Below, piece by piece: positions 25,459 to 34,340 of a stretch of DNA of 64,000 bases. Origin of the DNA: Candidatus Gastranaerophilales bacterium (GTDB lineage: Bacteria > Cyanobacteriota > Vampirovibrionia > Gastranaerophilales > Gastranaerophilaceae); NCBI GenBank assembly GCA_900770525.1, contig CAAHDT010000005.1, positions 34,705 through 98,704 of the forward strand, read 5' to 3'. How positions within the stretch are numbered: the first letter of the stretch is position 1; each line of letters begins with the position of its first letter. The notes below the pieces were generated by a model. That model was not told where the DNA came from and made no database searches. It saw nothing but the letters and a program-made list of their open reading frames with translations. The translations under genes were made by a program, and so were the position numbers.

Positions 25459-26799
25459 TCATACCTTAATTTCTCCCTTAAGTTTTTCAATTATCTCTTC
25501 AAATTTCATTGAACGAGATGCCTTTAAAAATATTGTAGTACCTACATTTACATTATCAACAATATATTTTGAAACTTCATCATTATTTTCAAAATTCTTT
25601 ACAAAAATAGCTGTTCCGTTTAACTCTTCAGAAATCTCATTTGCCAAATTCCCAACTGTCAGGAATATTGCTTTTTGGCTTTCTTTTATAGTCTTTAAGT
25701 ATCTCCCGACTTCTCTATGAAATTCAGCGGAATTCTCTCCAAGTTCTCCCATGTTGCCTAAAACAACAACAGGGTTAGGGTAGAGTTTCAAAAATGTTGA
25801 AACAGCAGCTTTCATTGATTCAGGGTTCGCATTATAACTGTCGTTAATTATTGAATATCCGTTAATAATTTGTAATTCCCAGCGTTTTTCTATTGGTTTG
25901 TATGCTGCTAATCCGCGTTTGATTTCTTCATATTTTAGTCCTAAAAGATATCCAAGTTCAATTGCCGCAAGAGAATTTTCAACATTGTAATCCCCCTCAA
26001 CGTTTAGCTCATATTCCTTTCCTTTATAAATAAATTTTGAATATGACGGCTTTCTGTCTAAAATTTCAACATTATCAAGTTGATAAAAGATTTTTTCTCC
26101 GTCAAATTCTGCAAATTTCTTAATACGTTCATTATTTTGGGCAATCAAAACTCCGTTTGGGTTTAGGTAGTGTACAATTTCAGATTTAGCTTTAGCGATA
26201 TTGTCAAGACTCCCTAGCCTTCCAATGTGAGCGGAACCTGCATTTGTGATAACTGCATAATCCGGTTCAGAATATTTAGATAACAAGTCGATTTCGCCTA
26301 ATCCTCTCATCCCCATTTCAACTATTAACACTTGAGTATCAGTTGGCATTGTCATTAAGGTTTCACAAAAACCGATTTCGTTATTATGGTTAGAAAATGT
26401 TTTGTGTGTTTTGAACTTTTCATTCATCACGGAATAGATTAGTTCTTTTGTTGTGGTTTTGCCGGAACTTCCGGTGATTGCGATAACTTTCGGGGTATAT
26501 TTTTTCCTTAAAAAGTTTGCAAGTTGTAAGTATGCCGTTTTGGTGTCTTTTACCTTTAGGACAAGATTGGCAGACTCCGGATAGTCATCACGTGATATAA
26601 AACAACCTTCTGCGCTTGATTCAATCGCTTTATCAAGAAAGTTTTCTCCATCAAAACTCTCACCCTTCAATGGTAAATATATTTCTCCACCAGATATTTT
26701 TCTTGTGTCAGTAGATATGGTAAAAAAGTCTTTATTTGTTGTGTTTTTTATAACTTCGGCATTTGTAGCCTTAATAATTTCTTCTAATTTAAACATCAT
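25459..26799 (-). CDS. murF: MurF, UDP-MurNAc-tripeptide:D-Ala-D-Ala ligase
   Basis: Adds the D-Ala-D-Ala dipeptide to the peptidoglycan precursor. Three-domain Mur ligase of about 446 residues: an N-terminal substrate domain (STDTRKISGGEIYLPLKGE), the ATP loop GSSGKTTTKEL, HNNEIGFCETLM, and a C-terminal domain with NDSYNANPESMKAA. The start at MMFKLEEI (26799) fits homologues; the open frame reaches 26826. First gene of the murF-mraY-murD-ftsW-murG run. No convincing ribosome-binding site is visible, and the shared intergenic region also drives rplU in the other direction. Confidence 0.94.
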   Translation of the reverse strand: MMFKLEEIIKATNAEVIKNTTNKDFFTISTDTRKISGGEIYLPLKGESFDGENFLDKAIESSAEGCFISRDDYPESANLVLKVKDTKTAYLQLANFLRKKYTPKVIAITGSSGKTTTKELIYSVMNEKFKTHKTFSNHNNEIGFCETLMTMPTDTQVLIVEMGMRGLGEIDLLSKYSEPDYAVITNAGSAHIGRLGSLDNIAKAKSEIVHYLNPNGVLIAQNNERIKKFAEFDGEKIFYQLDNVEILDRKPSYSKFIYKGKEYELNVEGDYNVENSLAAIELGYLLGLKYEEIKRGLAAYKPIEKRWELQIINGYSIINDSYNANPESMKAAVSTFLKLYPNPVVVLGNMGELGENSAEFHREVGRYLKTIKESQKAIFLTVGNLANEISEELNGTAIFVKNFENNDEVSKYIVDNVNVGTTIFLKASRSMKFEEIIEKLKGEIKV

Positions 26800-26858
26800 A
26801 ATATAATGATACTTCAAAAAAATCATAGTAGTAAAAAGTTAATAAATATTAATACTAC

Positions 26859-26887
26859 TTGACAGTATGGCTTGCGTTTGCAATAAT
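26859..26887 (+). promoter_or_regulatory. Promoter and leader of rplU-rpmA
   Basis: TTGACA, 17-base spacer, AATAAT, reading rightward. It leaves a leader of about 113 bases before the rplU ATG. Ribosomal protein L21 leaders are autoregulated in some bacteria; I see no stem I can match to a known leader family, so regulation is open. Confidence 0.6.
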
Positions 26888-27006
26888 CATGATACGTGTA
26901 TTACTATAGGTAACTCGTTTTATAAAATCCCCTTGGCATTATTTGCCGCTATTTAAAAAATATAAGTAGCAAGGATTACGAAACCTAAAATGAAAGGAAA
27001 AATAAA

Positions 27007-27363
27007 ATGTACGCAATTGTAGAAACAGGCGGAAAACAGTATCCGGTAGAAGAAGGTCGTTACGTAGACATTGAATTATTGGACGCTGAAAAAGATGCAA
27101 AAGTAACTTTTGACAAAATCGTTATGTTAGTTAACGGCAAAAAATCAAAAGTAGGTCAGCCATATGTATCAGGAGCTTCTGTAGAAGGTACTGTTATGGC
27201 TCACGATAAAGCTAAGAAAATCATTGTTTTCAAACAAAGACCTAAAAAGGGTTATAGAAAAAAACAAGGTCACAGACAATGTTTCACAAGAGTTATGATT
27301 AACAAAATCAGAACTTCCGCAAAGAAATCAGCAGCTTCAGCTGAAGAATCAACAGAAGCATAG
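27007..27363 (+). CDS. rplU: 50S ribosomal protein L21
   Basis: The 118 residues start MYAIVETGGKQYPVEEG and contain KRPKKGYRKKQGHRQ with FTRVMI, the L21 signature, followed by an Ala/Ser/Glu-rich tail a little longer than usual. AAAGGA precedes the ATG. It is paired with rpmA, 32 bases apart, the standard bacterial order. Confidence 0.97.
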   Translation: MYAIVETGGKQYPVEEGRYVDIELLDAEKDAKVTFDKIVMLVNGKKSKVGQPYVSGASVEGTVMAHDKAKKIIVFKQRPKKGYRKKQGHRQCFTRVMINKIRTSAKKSAASAEESTEA

Positions 27364-27395
27364 GTTACAAAAAAAATTAACAAGGAGAAATAAAA

Positions 27396-27650
27396 ATGGC
27401 ACATAAGAAAGGTATGGGATCTACCCGTAACGGTCGTGACTCCGAAGCGAAGCGCCTAGGCGTAAAAAGATTCAGCGGCGAAGTAGTTAAAGCCGGCAAT
27501 ATTCTTGTTCGTCAAAGAGGAACAAAAATTCACCCTGGTAACAATGTAGGTATCGGTTCTGATGATACATTGTATGCGATTATTGATGGTCAAGTTAAAT
27601 TTGAACCACACAGACGTGATCGTAAACAGGTGAGCGTTTACGCGGTGTAA
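27396..27650 (+). CDS. rpmA: 50S ribosomal protein L27
   Basis: The 84 residues start MAHKKGMGSTRNGRDS, the N-terminus that reaches the peptidyl-transferase centre, without the cleavable extension seen in Firmicutes. RQRGTKIHPGNNVGIG is also typical. AAGGAG lies before the ATG, and a terminator follows at 27671-27700. Confidence 0.97.
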   Translation: MAHKKGMGSTRNGRDSEAKRLGVKRFSGEVVKAGNILVRQRGTKIHPGNNVGIGSDDTLYAIIDGQVKFEPHRRDRKQVSVYAV

Positions 27651-27670
27651 TCACTCATAAAAAATATTTG

Positions 27671-27700
27671 AAAAGCAGGTTTTTATAGCCTGCTTTTTTT
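27671..27700 (+). terminator. Terminator of rplU-rpmA
   Basis: AAAAGCAGG / CCTGCTTTT stem, nine-base loop, then a run of T, 21 bases after the rpmA stop. Confidence 0.9.
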
Positions 27701-27806
27701 CATGAAAAACATCGTGAAAAATTTTGAATTAATCTCTTGACTTATAAATATGTTTACAATAGAATAAAAAGGTACCCACTGGAGATGACTCTTGTGGAAG
27801 ACCTCA

Positions 27807-27883
27807 CGGGATGTGGCGCAGCTTGGTAGCGCACCTCGCTTGGGACGAGGGGGTCGCACGTTCAAATCGTGTCATCCCGACCA
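27807..27883 (+). tRNA. tRNA-Pro (UGG anticodon)
   Basis: Acceptor stem CGGGATG / CATCCCG with discriminator A and an encoded CCA. The anticodon stem CCTCG / CGAGG encloses CTTGGGA, anticodon UGG, and the T arm contains GTTCAAATC. CCA is encoded here, unlike the tRNA-Ser gene. A terminator follows at 27892. Confidence 0.97.
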
Positions 27884-28134
27884 TTTGAATTAAAGGCTTT
27901 CAGGAATTTTCTGAAAGCCTTTTTAATTGGCGTGTAATGGAAGTAAAATCCGTTAACAAAGCCTTTTCTTATATATTCATTCAATCTTTTGGTAGCCAAT
28001 TGTCTAAATTGGGTTCCTCGAAGTGATTTTATACTATAACCAACAGAAATAATTAGATCTAAATTGTAGTAGTTTGTAGGTTTGGTAGAAAAATCGGAAA
28101 TTCCGATTTTTCGTAATAATTGCACTTTGAACAA
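27862..28134 (-). pseudogene. RhuM-family fragment next to tRNA-Pro
   Basis: An open frame of 90 codons whose first ~62 residues (28134 down to about 27948) match the middle of RhuM-family proteins: FSTKPTNYYNLDLIISVGY, then SLRGTQFRQLATKRLNEYI and RKGF. Full RhuM proteins have about 300 or more residues. Here the N-terminal part is missing (only a TTG start with no ribosome-binding site) and the frame runs out of the family and across the tRNA-Pro 3' end. It is therefore a decayed remnant. RhuM genes are often found on genomic islands, and the tRNA-adjacent position fits an old integration; their function is not established. Confidence 0.65.
27892..27923 (+). terminator. Terminator after tRNA-Pro
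   Basis: AAAGGCTTTCAG / CTGAAAGCCTTT stem with a seven-base loop and T run, nine bases past the tRNA. Confidence 0.88.
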
Positions 28135-28288
28135 AAAATCATGAACTGTCGAAATTACTTTTTCAATAGTTAATAGTTTATAGTTTACATATTTTAAAAT
28201 TATGAACTATAGCTATTAGTTTATCTACTTTGTAATTTTTCCTTTTAAGGTCTTTGTGTTTTAGTATCGGTATGTGAACAGGCATGAA

Positions 28289-28323
28289 AAAACTACCCTA
28301 TTAAGTTAAACAGGGTAGTTTTA
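28289..28323 (-). terminator. Terminator of tpiA
   Basis: AAAACTACCCT / AGGGTAGTTTT stem with a 12-base loop, just past the tpiA stop on the minus strand, with T-rich sequence on both sides. Confidence 0.85.
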
Positions 28324-28345
28324 ATAATTTAAATGAAACTTTAAA

Positions 28346-29146
28346 CTATGCGTTGCAAGCTACTTTCATTGTTTTAGCAATGATTTCGTTGAAACTTTCA
28401 GCTTTCAAGCTTGCGCCACCAATCAAAGCACCATCAATATCTGATTTAGACATTTGTTCTTCGATTGTGTTAGGTTTTACAGAACCGCCGTATAGAATTC
28501 TGATAGAGTCAGCAGCTTCTGCACCAGCAACTTCTTTAACGACATTTCTAATCATAGCGATAACTCTGTTAGCTTCGTCAGCATCACAAGATTTTCCTGT
28601 TCCGATTGCCCAGATTGGTTCGTAAGCGATAACTGATTTGGCAACATCTTCGTTTGAGATACCTGCTAATGCAGCTCTGATTTGTGATGCGATGTGTTCA
28701 TCTGTAACACCGGCTTCACGTTGTTCAAGAGTTTCTCCACAGCAGATAATTGGGATTAAGCCACCAGCCAAGATTGCTTTCGCTTTTTTGTTAATCATTT
28801 CATCTGTTTCAGAGAAATATTGTCTTCTTTCAGAGTGACCAATGATAACATAATCACAACCGGCATCTTTTAGCATTTCAACAGAAATTTCACCAGTGAA
28901 TGCGCCTGAATTTTCCCAGTGACAATTTTGTCCGGCGATAGAAATTTTGTTTCCGCCGCAACCGCAATCACATTTAACAGCTTCTACTGCACTGATTGAT
29001 GTGAATACAGGTGCTACAACTACTGTAGGTAATTCTGTTGCGCTGTAATCTTTAACAAAACTTTTAATACCTTCGAATAAATCTTTAGCTTGACCTCTTA
29101 AAAGGTTCATTTTCCAGTTTCCTGCAATAATAGGTTTTCTTGACAT
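28346..29146 (-). CDS. tpiA: Triosephosphate isomerase
   Basis: Interconverts dihydroxyacetone phosphate and glyceraldehyde 3-phosphate in glycolysis. The 266 residues from the ATG at 29146 (AAGGAG upstream; the frame is open to 29179 without support) have the substrate lysine in AGNWKMNL, the catalytic histidine in VIIGHSERR, the catalytic glutamate in VIAYEPIWAIGTG and the phosphate loop LYGGSVKPN. A Cys/Gly insertion (CDCGCGGNK) near residue 60 is a small oddity. Confidence 0.96.
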   Translation of the reverse strand: MSRKPIIAGNWKMNLLRGQAKDLFEGIKSFVKDYSATELPTVVVAPVFTSISAVEAVKCDCGCGGNKISIAGQNCHWENSGAFTGEISVEMLKDAGCDYVIIGHSERRQYFSETDEMINKKAKAILAGGLIPIICCGETLEQREAGVTDEHIASQIRAALAGISNEDVAKSVIAYEPIWAIGTGKSCDADEANRVIAMIRNVVKEVAGAEAADSIRILYGGSVKPNTIEEQMSKSDIDGALIGGASLKAESFNEIIAKTMKVACNA

Positions 29147-29264
29147 AATTTTTCTCCTTATTTTTGTCACAAGACACAATAATTATATAAAGAAAACTTT
29201 TTACATGCAAATAAAACTTGTATTTTATGGATGACTAATAATATTTAGACAGTATAATGTTTTT

Positions 29265-29822
29265 ATGGATAAAAGCTGTTGGAATATATATAAAATATTT
29301 TTCAAAATTGGAACACTGTTGCTTGGTGGCGGATATGTTATTTTACCATTACTACAATCCGAGTTGATTGAAAAAAGAGATTGGATTACGGATGATGAGT
29401 TGTGTGAATATTATGCGTTATCTCAGAGTTTGCCAGGGTTAATAGCTGCAAATGTTTCAATTTTTACAGGGTTTAAACTTGGTAGATATTTGGGGGCTGT
29501 GGCAGCTCTTGCAGGTGTAATTTCTCCGGCTTTTGTATCAATTATTTTAGTTGCGAGTGTTTTGGAAAAACTTGTTCATAATCCGTTTATTCATTCTATA
29601 TTCTGGGGTGTTGGAGTTGGGGTTGTTATTTTATTGTACCTTGCGGTAAAAGAAATGTTCCCGAAAAGTATTTTTGACAAGTTTACAACATTAATTTTTA
29701 TATATGCTCTTGTGTTGTCCGTGTTTAAGGTTTCTCCGGTATTTGTAATTTTGAGCAGTATTTTCATCGGGATAACTTATAGATTGATTAAACCGTTAAA
29801 CGAAAAATCGGAGGGCAAGTAA
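29265..29822 (+). CDS. Chromate transporter family half-protein, first
   Basis: A 185-residue membrane protein of the CHR family, which exports chromate in characterised members. The N-terminal IYKIFFKIGTLLLGGGYVILPLL and YYALSQSLPGLIAANVSIFTG regions carry the family GGG and (Q)(S)xPGxxxxN signatures. It is a single-domain (short-chain) form, and its stop shares one base with the start of the second half at 29822. The pair together would form a two-subunit transporter. In anaerobes the true substrate may be sulfate or another anion. Confidence 0.85.
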   Translation: MDKSCWNIYKIFFKIGTLLLGGGYVILPLLQSELIEKRDWITDDELCEYYALSQSLPGLIAANVSIFTGFKLGRYLGAVAALAGVISPAFVSIILVASVLEKLVHNPFIHSIFWGVGVGVVILLYLAVKEMFPKSIFDKFTTLIFIYALVLSVFKVSPVFVILSSIFIGITYRLIKPLNEKSEGK

Positions 29823-30352
29823 TGGTTTATATCCAGTTGCTTTATGAATTTTTTAAGACCGGTTTATTTTCTTTTGGCGGAGGTTATGCAACGCTGCCAT
29901 TCCTTTATCATATTTCTGATACATACGGATGGTATACGTCAAAACAGTTATCCGATATGATTGCAGTATCATCAATAACCCCAGGGCCTTTAGGGGTTAA
30001 TGTCGCAACTTTTTCAGGCTTTGCTACTTCCGGAATTTTGGGTGCTTTTATTGCGACAAGCGCAGTTATCCTACCATCTTATATATTGGTAGTTATTGTT
30101 TTTAAGTTACTCGAAAAATTTAGAACCAACCGGCATGTTCAAGCTGCAATTTATGCGCTAAAACCTGCAGGATGTGGGCTTTTGGCATCTGTCGGTGTCC
30201 AAATATTTAGAGAAAACGTTACAAACATTTGGGCAATAATTTTGTTTATTGCGCTATTTATAATGACTTTGAAAGTAAAGCGGGATCCTTTGATTTATCT
30301 GGGAATTTCAGCCATCATTGGGCTTATATTAGGATTGTTTCACGTATTATAA
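29822..30352 (+). CDS. Chromate transporter family half-protein, second
   Basis: A 176-residue partner of the preceding gene. KTGLFSFGGGYATLPFLY and MIAVSSITPGPLGVNVATFSGF are the CHR-domain signatures. Five to six membrane helices are apparent. The gene starts inside the previous stop (TAATG), so the two subunits are translationally coupled. It ends five bases before the stop of a convergent membrane-protein gene. Confidence 0.85.
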   Translation: MVYIQLLYEFFKTGLFSFGGGYATLPFLYHISDTYGWYTSKQLSDMIAVSSITPGPLGVNVATFSGFATSGILGAFIATSAVILPSYILVVIVFKLLEKFRTNRHVQAAIYALKPAGCGLLASVGVQIFRENVTNIWAIILFIALFIMTLKVKRDPLIYLGISAIIGLILGLFHVL

Positions 30353-30357
30353 ATTAA

Positions 30358-31971
30358 TTATTTTTTGTTAACACTTGTATTATTATTTGCCACTTGGTTT
30401 TGTTTTGCGTACTCTTCTGTTCCAGGGAATGCATTGCTTCCTGTTATTTTTTTAGTTAACCAGTATTGTATTTTGGGAATGAGTGTTGATAAGAACAATG
30501 CTGATACTACGAAACCTGAGCCCCAGTTCAATACATTCTTTCTAAAGTTAGATTTTGCAGCTTTTTCGATAAAGTCTGATGTAATATCTTTACCTGCGTT
30601 AGAGGCTTTTTCGATAATTTGTTGAACAAAGTATTTCAAATCGCTGTCGACAAGGTTAACATCTCCATCCGAAATAAATTTGTAAGGGTTGAGATAGTTT
30701 GCGATACCTGATTTTTTATCTTTTCCGAATGAAAGTTCATACAAGTTTTTAAGGAACTCTGGATCGTTGAGGTAACCACCCTTGAATACTCGTTCTGCTT
30801 GTTCAAGGGTAATTCTGCCAACTTCTGCAACTTTTGGCTGTAAAGCTGACATTTTTTCTGCAAGTTTTGTGTATTTTTCGACTTCTGCTGCAGGAACAAA
30901 TTCCGTGATTTTTTGTTTAAATGTTTCAATTGGCATGAATCCGCCCTTGAATTCATCTTTAACTTTTTGTGGAATATTGATTTCTGTTTCAGCGAAGTTT
31001 TTGAATTTGTTTTTGAATAATTCTTTTGCTTCGTGACCGAACATTTCGTGTGCAAGTTCTTCCGGTGTAAGTTTTCCGTTGTTGGCTTTGAGAATTTCTT
31101 GCATATGTTTTGCTGCGTAATCAGCGTTAACGGAATCGACTCTTGTTCCTCTGCCGTTTTGTTCAATTTTGTTCAACCATTTATTCATATTTGGCATATT
31201 GAACATGTAGAAGTAGATGGAAGTCAAGTCACGGAAGAGAATTTCACGTCTTTCATCATTGTTTCTTGCGCTGATTGTACGTCCGCCTGCTGTACCTACA
31301 TCGGTTGATAGTAATTGCCATGTTGTATTGTTTTCAAGGTTAAAGGCAAGGCTCATAAGAGGAGAACCGCTGAATGATACATCTTTCTTGTCTTTTTTAG
31401 CGTTCGACAAGAATTTATCCATGTTCATTACCGGCATGCTTATATTTTGTTGTGGTTGTTGTTTGTTTGCATCTTTTCTATGGTATGCTCTTGTGATTGC
31501 TTGGTTGAGTCTTGGAACAACAAAACCAATCATTGTATTCGCCATTAATATGCTAGCGATAAGTTTAGCAGATTTAAATTTGGCAATTTGACTTTCGGTA
31601 AATGCTCTGCCGGTTTTTGTACTCTTTTCATTGTGTAAGAAGTTAGCAAGAGGATTCCTTGCCTTGTCGCTACCTAAGTCGAAGTCAGCAGTCCGTAAGC
31701 CCAAAAGCCATTTGCCGATTTTATCGTTTATGGCGTTAAAGAATTTAACTCCGCCTAACCAAAATACTGCTCCGGTGAATTCTTCCGTAATACGCTCACG
31801 CCCTTCATCAAAACCGCCACGTTTTGTAGCTTGGTATGTTCTTCCTGCTTCAACAATACCTTCTAACATTATAAATCTTGCCAAACCACCGCTCGCCATG
31901 CTTTTCATGAACATATGTGATTTTTGTGGCTTATATATATTTGCAGCTATTGGGGATACTTTTACTACCAT
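30358..31971 (-). CDS. Large lineage-specific protein, unknown function
   Basis: Not recognised. From MVVKVSPIAANIYKPQ (31971; the frame is open to 32010) the protein has about 537 residues. Hydrophobic stretches occur near residues 120-150 and in the last 50 residues (GSGFVVSALFLSTLIPKIQYWL). Between them is a long polar, helix-rich part. The last 15 residues are Asn-rich. It has no signal peptide. The neighbour at 32181 reads away from it and has a similar build (polar N-terminal tag, Ala/Gly-rich membrane segments), and the 714-residue protein at 46048 is comparable. These may be a lineage-restricted class of inner-membrane scaffold proteins, but that is only a grouping by appearance. Confidence 0.6.
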   Translation of the reverse strand: MVVKVSPIAANIYKPQKSHMFMKSMASGGLARFIMLEGIVEAGRTYQATKRGGFDEGRERITEEFTGAVFWLGGVKFFNAINDKIGKWLLGLRTADFDLGSDKARNPLANFLHNEKSTKTGRAFTESQIAKFKSAKLIASILMANTMIGFVVPRLNQAITRAYHRKDANKQQPQQNISMPVMNMDKFLSNAKKDKKDVSFSGSPLMSLAFNLENNTTWQLLSTDVGTAGGRTISARNNDERREILFRDLTSIYFYMFNMPNMNKWLNKIEQNGRGTRVDSVNADYAAKHMQEILKANNGKLTPEELAHEMFGHEAKELFKNKFKNFAETEINIPQKVKDEFKGGFMPIETFKQKITEFVPAAEVEKYTKLAEKMSALQPKVAEVGRITLEQAERVFKGGYLNDPEFLKNLYELSFGKDKKSGIANYLNPYKFISDGDVNLVDSDLKYFVQQIIEKASNAGKDITSDFIEKAAKSNFRKNVLNWGSGFVVSALFLSTLIPKIQYWLTKKITGSNAFPGTEEYAKQNQVANNNTSVNKK

Positions 31972-32180
31972 AAAGATTTTTCTTTTACACTTACTCCCAG
32001 TATAAAGCAACTAAATATATTTTTTTGCCCTCAAAAGTCTTTATTTTAAAATTTCGTTACAAATTAAGATTAGTGAATTCGCCCCAATTAAGATTTAAGA
32101 TTTGTTAATATTTTACCTCAAACTAGCAATCTTGAAAATTCACCGTGTTTGATAGAAAGTAGAAACGAAGGACGATAATC

Positions 32181-33053
32181 ATGTCGATACAGCCTGTAAA
32201 TAATGCAATAGTTACGCCGATAAATACTCAAAAGGCTAAAAATAATCCAACAAAACGCCAAGAAAATTTGGAAAAATTAGGTGTTGCGGCTACTTCCGCT
32301 TTGGGTGTTGCCAGTGCCTTAGCTTTGATTTCCAAACGCCAAGGGTTTTCGTTGAGTCCGTCTAAAATAGCAAAAACTCCAATAAAAGATTGGGCTATTT
32401 TTAAGATTACAAATAAAGAAAAAAATAATGGCAAGGTTTTAGATTTTCAAGCAAAAGAAATTCTAACAATGGGTGCCGGTTCGGTTTTAGGTGGGCTTAT
32501 CGGAGGAACTCTTTTTAACAAAGATACAAGTTTCAAAGACAAATGTAATGAGGCTGTTAACCAAATGTTAGGTGATATCGCTATTCCTCTTGGTATCGTT
32601 GCAGGTCCTACTGCATTGTACAAGAAATTTAAAGAATTAGCTACGCATAGCACAGAGCATGTCAAATTGCAAAATATTTCCAAGTTTATTCAAGGAAACA
32701 AATTCTTAAGCATTTTGTGTCCGACTGTTATAAGTGCTGTATCATTAGGAACAGGTATTATTGCAGGTAACAAGACATCTAATTATATCAACGAAAAGGT
32801 TCATGGCATAAAAGTTGATAGAAAAATTCGTATAACAGATTTTGCGCCTCACATTGATGACGTATGTTTGGTTGTTTCTTTGATGGCTGAAAAAGGGCCG
32901 ATTCCCGATATAATTTCAAGGTTAGTACCTATAGCATTAACTATTGCCGGTATTGAAACAGGTACTGCGAAAACTAAGGACGTGACTCCTAAACAACTCG
33001 TACAAGCCGGACAATCTGAATCCGATGGGCAATCTGAACAGAAAGTTTCTTAA
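32181..33053 (+). CDS. Lineage-specific membrane protein, unknown function
   Basis: A 290-residue protein without a recognised domain. A polar N-terminus (MSIQPVNNAIVTPINTQKAK) is followed by several Ala/Gly-rich hydrophobic segments (about 33-52, 92-112, 130-150, 175-195 and 240-258). The C-terminus is Gln/Ser/Glu-rich (QSESDGQSEQKVS). It is divergent from the gene at 30358-31971, and its stop is directly adjacent to the stop of the convergent pilin gene at 33054. Function unknown. Confidence 0.6.
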   Translation: MSIQPVNNAIVTPINTQKAKNNPTKRQENLEKLGVAATSALGVASALALISKRQGFSLSPSKIAKTPIKDWAIFKITNKEKNNGKVLDFQAKEILTMGAGSVLGGLIGGTLFNKDTSFKDKCNEAVNQMLGDIAIPLGIVAGPTALYKKFKELATHSTEHVKLQNISKFIQGNKFLSILCPTVISAVSLGTGIIAGNKTSNYINEKVHGIKVDRKIRITDFAPHIDDVCLVVSLMAEKGPIPDIISRLVPIALTIAGIETGTAKTKDVTPKQLVQAGQSESDGQSEQKVS

Positions 33054-33788
33054 TTATTTAGAAGTTCCTGAGGTATCTTGATTTTCCTCAGGTAAATCAA
33101 CAGTTATACGGTGTCTTAAGTAATCCATATTTTCGTGTTCTAAAATCCATTCGGTACATCCATATCCATTCATGTCATTTGTTGTATTTTCTATGTCACA
33201 ACTCGTGTATGTATGAGCCGGTTTGTTTCCGCTTCTCCCAGGGTAAATTCGTCCATACTTATCGACTGTAAACCAAAAGAAATCTACTCCAAGTTGGTTC
33301 GGTTCTTTTTGACCGTTTATGTCGATACCGATTTGTCCATTGTACTCTCTTTCTTCGCCCATAGAGTGTTTAAGACTAAGAACCCAAAAACTCATTCCGT
33401 TAGCAAGGATACCGGTTTCAATATTAGTGTAATCGTCCCAGCTTCGATACAATGGAATTCCGGTCAAGCTTTTATATTTTACCCCCATACAGTTCTTACT
33501 TTTATCGCATCTCCTGACAGTTTTCATATATTTAGCAAGTTCATTAAATAATACTTGAGCATTTTCTTTATCTGTTAAGTCAGAATCGACAAGTTGTGAT
33601 AAATCCGGATAGTCTGCATTTAATCTCATATATGCTTGAGAAAAAATTGAATATGCTGTTTTAACAGCAGTAACGGTTTGTTTTTCTCGATATTTACCGA
33701 CAAGCATTGGGATAGTTAATGCTGCGACTACTCCAATAATCCCTAAAGTTATTAAAACTTCTGCCAACGTGAAAGCTCTTTTATTCAT
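33054..33788 (-). CDS. Prepilin-type protein (divergent from XRE regulator)
   Basis: A 244-residue prepilin with leader MNKRA, then FTLAEVLITLGIIG (Glu +5), a hydrophobic helix and KYREKQTVTAVKTAYSIF. The globular part has four to five cysteines, the shared DINGQKEPNQLGVDFF motif and an ending GCTEWILEHENMDYLRH that matches the nonsense-bearing pilin at 43.3 kb (GCAAWVIFNENMDYLYC), so these two form a closer pair. GAGG precedes the ATG. It is divergent from the XRE gene at 33865 across 76 bases. Confidence 0.87.
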   Translation of the reverse strand: MNKRAFTLAEVLITLGIIGVVAALTIPMLVGKYREKQTVTAVKTAYSIFSQAYMRLNADYPDLSQLVDSDLTDKENAQVLFNELAKYMKTVRRCDKSKNCMGVKYKSLTGIPLYRSWDDYTNIETGILANGMSFWVLSLKHSMGEEREYNGQIGIDINGQKEPNQLGVDFFWFTVDKYGRIYPGRSGNKPAHTYTSCDIENTTNDMNGYGCTEWILEHENMDYLRHRITVDLPEENQDTSGTSK

Positions 33789-33820
33789 TTTACGACCTCT
33801 ATATTTAATAAACTATATCT

Positions 33821-33838
33821 AATTAGCTATAACTAATT
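33821..33838. promoter_or_regulatory. Inverted repeat between pilin and XRE gene
   Basis: AATTAG-N6-CTAATT, a perfect 6-6-6 inverted repeat with a partial further copy (ATCTAATTAG) on its left. It lies midway between the two start codons and would overlap the -35 region of the XRE promoter if TAAAAT at 33852 is the -10. An operator role is inferred. Confidence 0.5.
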
Positions 33839-33864
33839 TATCATACATTACTAAAATTGTAAAT

Positions 33865-34149
33865 ATGCAAGACGTGAAAAAAAATTCAAATTCAAAAAAA
33901 GAGTTGCTGTTGAGCGTAATCGGGAGTCTGATAAGGGAGAAAAGAACAGCACAAAACAAGGGGATATTGTTATTCAGTTACGAGTATGATATTTCAAACA
34001 GCTCAATAGCAATGCTAGAAAAGGGTAAGCGAGATGTCCAGATAACGACTTTATGGAAATTGGCAAATGCTTTGGGAATGAGTTTTTCGGAGTTTGTAAT
34101 GGAGCTGGAAAGACGACTTCCACCGAATTTTAAGTTAATTGACGATTAA
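33865..34149 (+). CDS. XRE-family helix-turn-helix regulator
   Basis: A 94-residue Cro/C1-type DNA-binding protein: LIREKRTAQNKGILLFSYEY, then the recognition helix around SNSSIAMLEKGKRDVQITTLWKL and ALGMSFSEFVMELE. The first helix-turn has an unusual short insertion compared with typical XRE proteins. No Shine-Dalgarno sequence precedes the ATG and a TAAAAT lies eight bases before it, so the message may be nearly leaderless. It is divergent from a pilin gene, as in the pairs at 12 and 44 kb. Confidence 0.85.
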   Translation: MQDVKKNSNSKKELLLSVIGSLIREKRTAQNKGILLFSYEYDISNSSIAMLEKGKRDVQITTLWKLANALGMSFSEFVMELERRLPPNFKLIDD

Positions 34150-34163
34150 ATAAAAAAAAGTTA

Positions 34164-34192
34164 TTGACATTAAAAAATGTTTGGTATAAGAT
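34164..34192 (+). promoter_or_regulatory. Promoter of tRNA-Val
   Basis: TTGACA followed after 17 bases by TAAGAT (or after 15 by TATAAG), about 22 bases before the tRNA-Val 5' end. Confidence 0.65.
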
Positions 34193-34213
34193 AAATCTCG
34201 TCAGCAATGGCAA

Positions 34214-34289
34214 GGGCGTTTAGCTCAGTTGGTAGAGCGTCTCCCTTACAAGGAGAGGGTCAGAAGTTCGAGTCTTCTAACGCCCACCA
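34214..34289 (+). tRNA. tRNA-Val (UAC anticodon)
   Basis: Acceptor stem GGGCGTT / AACGCCC, discriminator A and an encoded CCA. The anticodon loop CTTACAA gives anticodon UAC, and the T arm contains GTTCGAGTC. The last part of the gene (34260-34277) is repeated exactly at 34341-34358, the hallmark of a tRNA used as an integration site. Confidence 0.97.
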
Positions 34290-34300
34290 TTTTTAAATTA

Positions 34301-34324
34301 AGAGCCGAAAGGGCTCTTTTTTTT
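34301..34324 (+). terminator. Terminator after tRNA-Val
   Basis: AGAGCC / GGGCTCT stem with a short loop and eight T residues, 11 bases after the tRNA. Confidence 0.88.
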
Positions 34325-34340
34325 ATGCCCTGATTGTGTT

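Noticed and set aside
30636..31166. A 176-codon Lys/Gln-rich open frame on the minus strand
   Set aside because: Same strand but a different frame from the 30358-31971 gene; low-complexity shadow of a Lys/Glu-rich protein.
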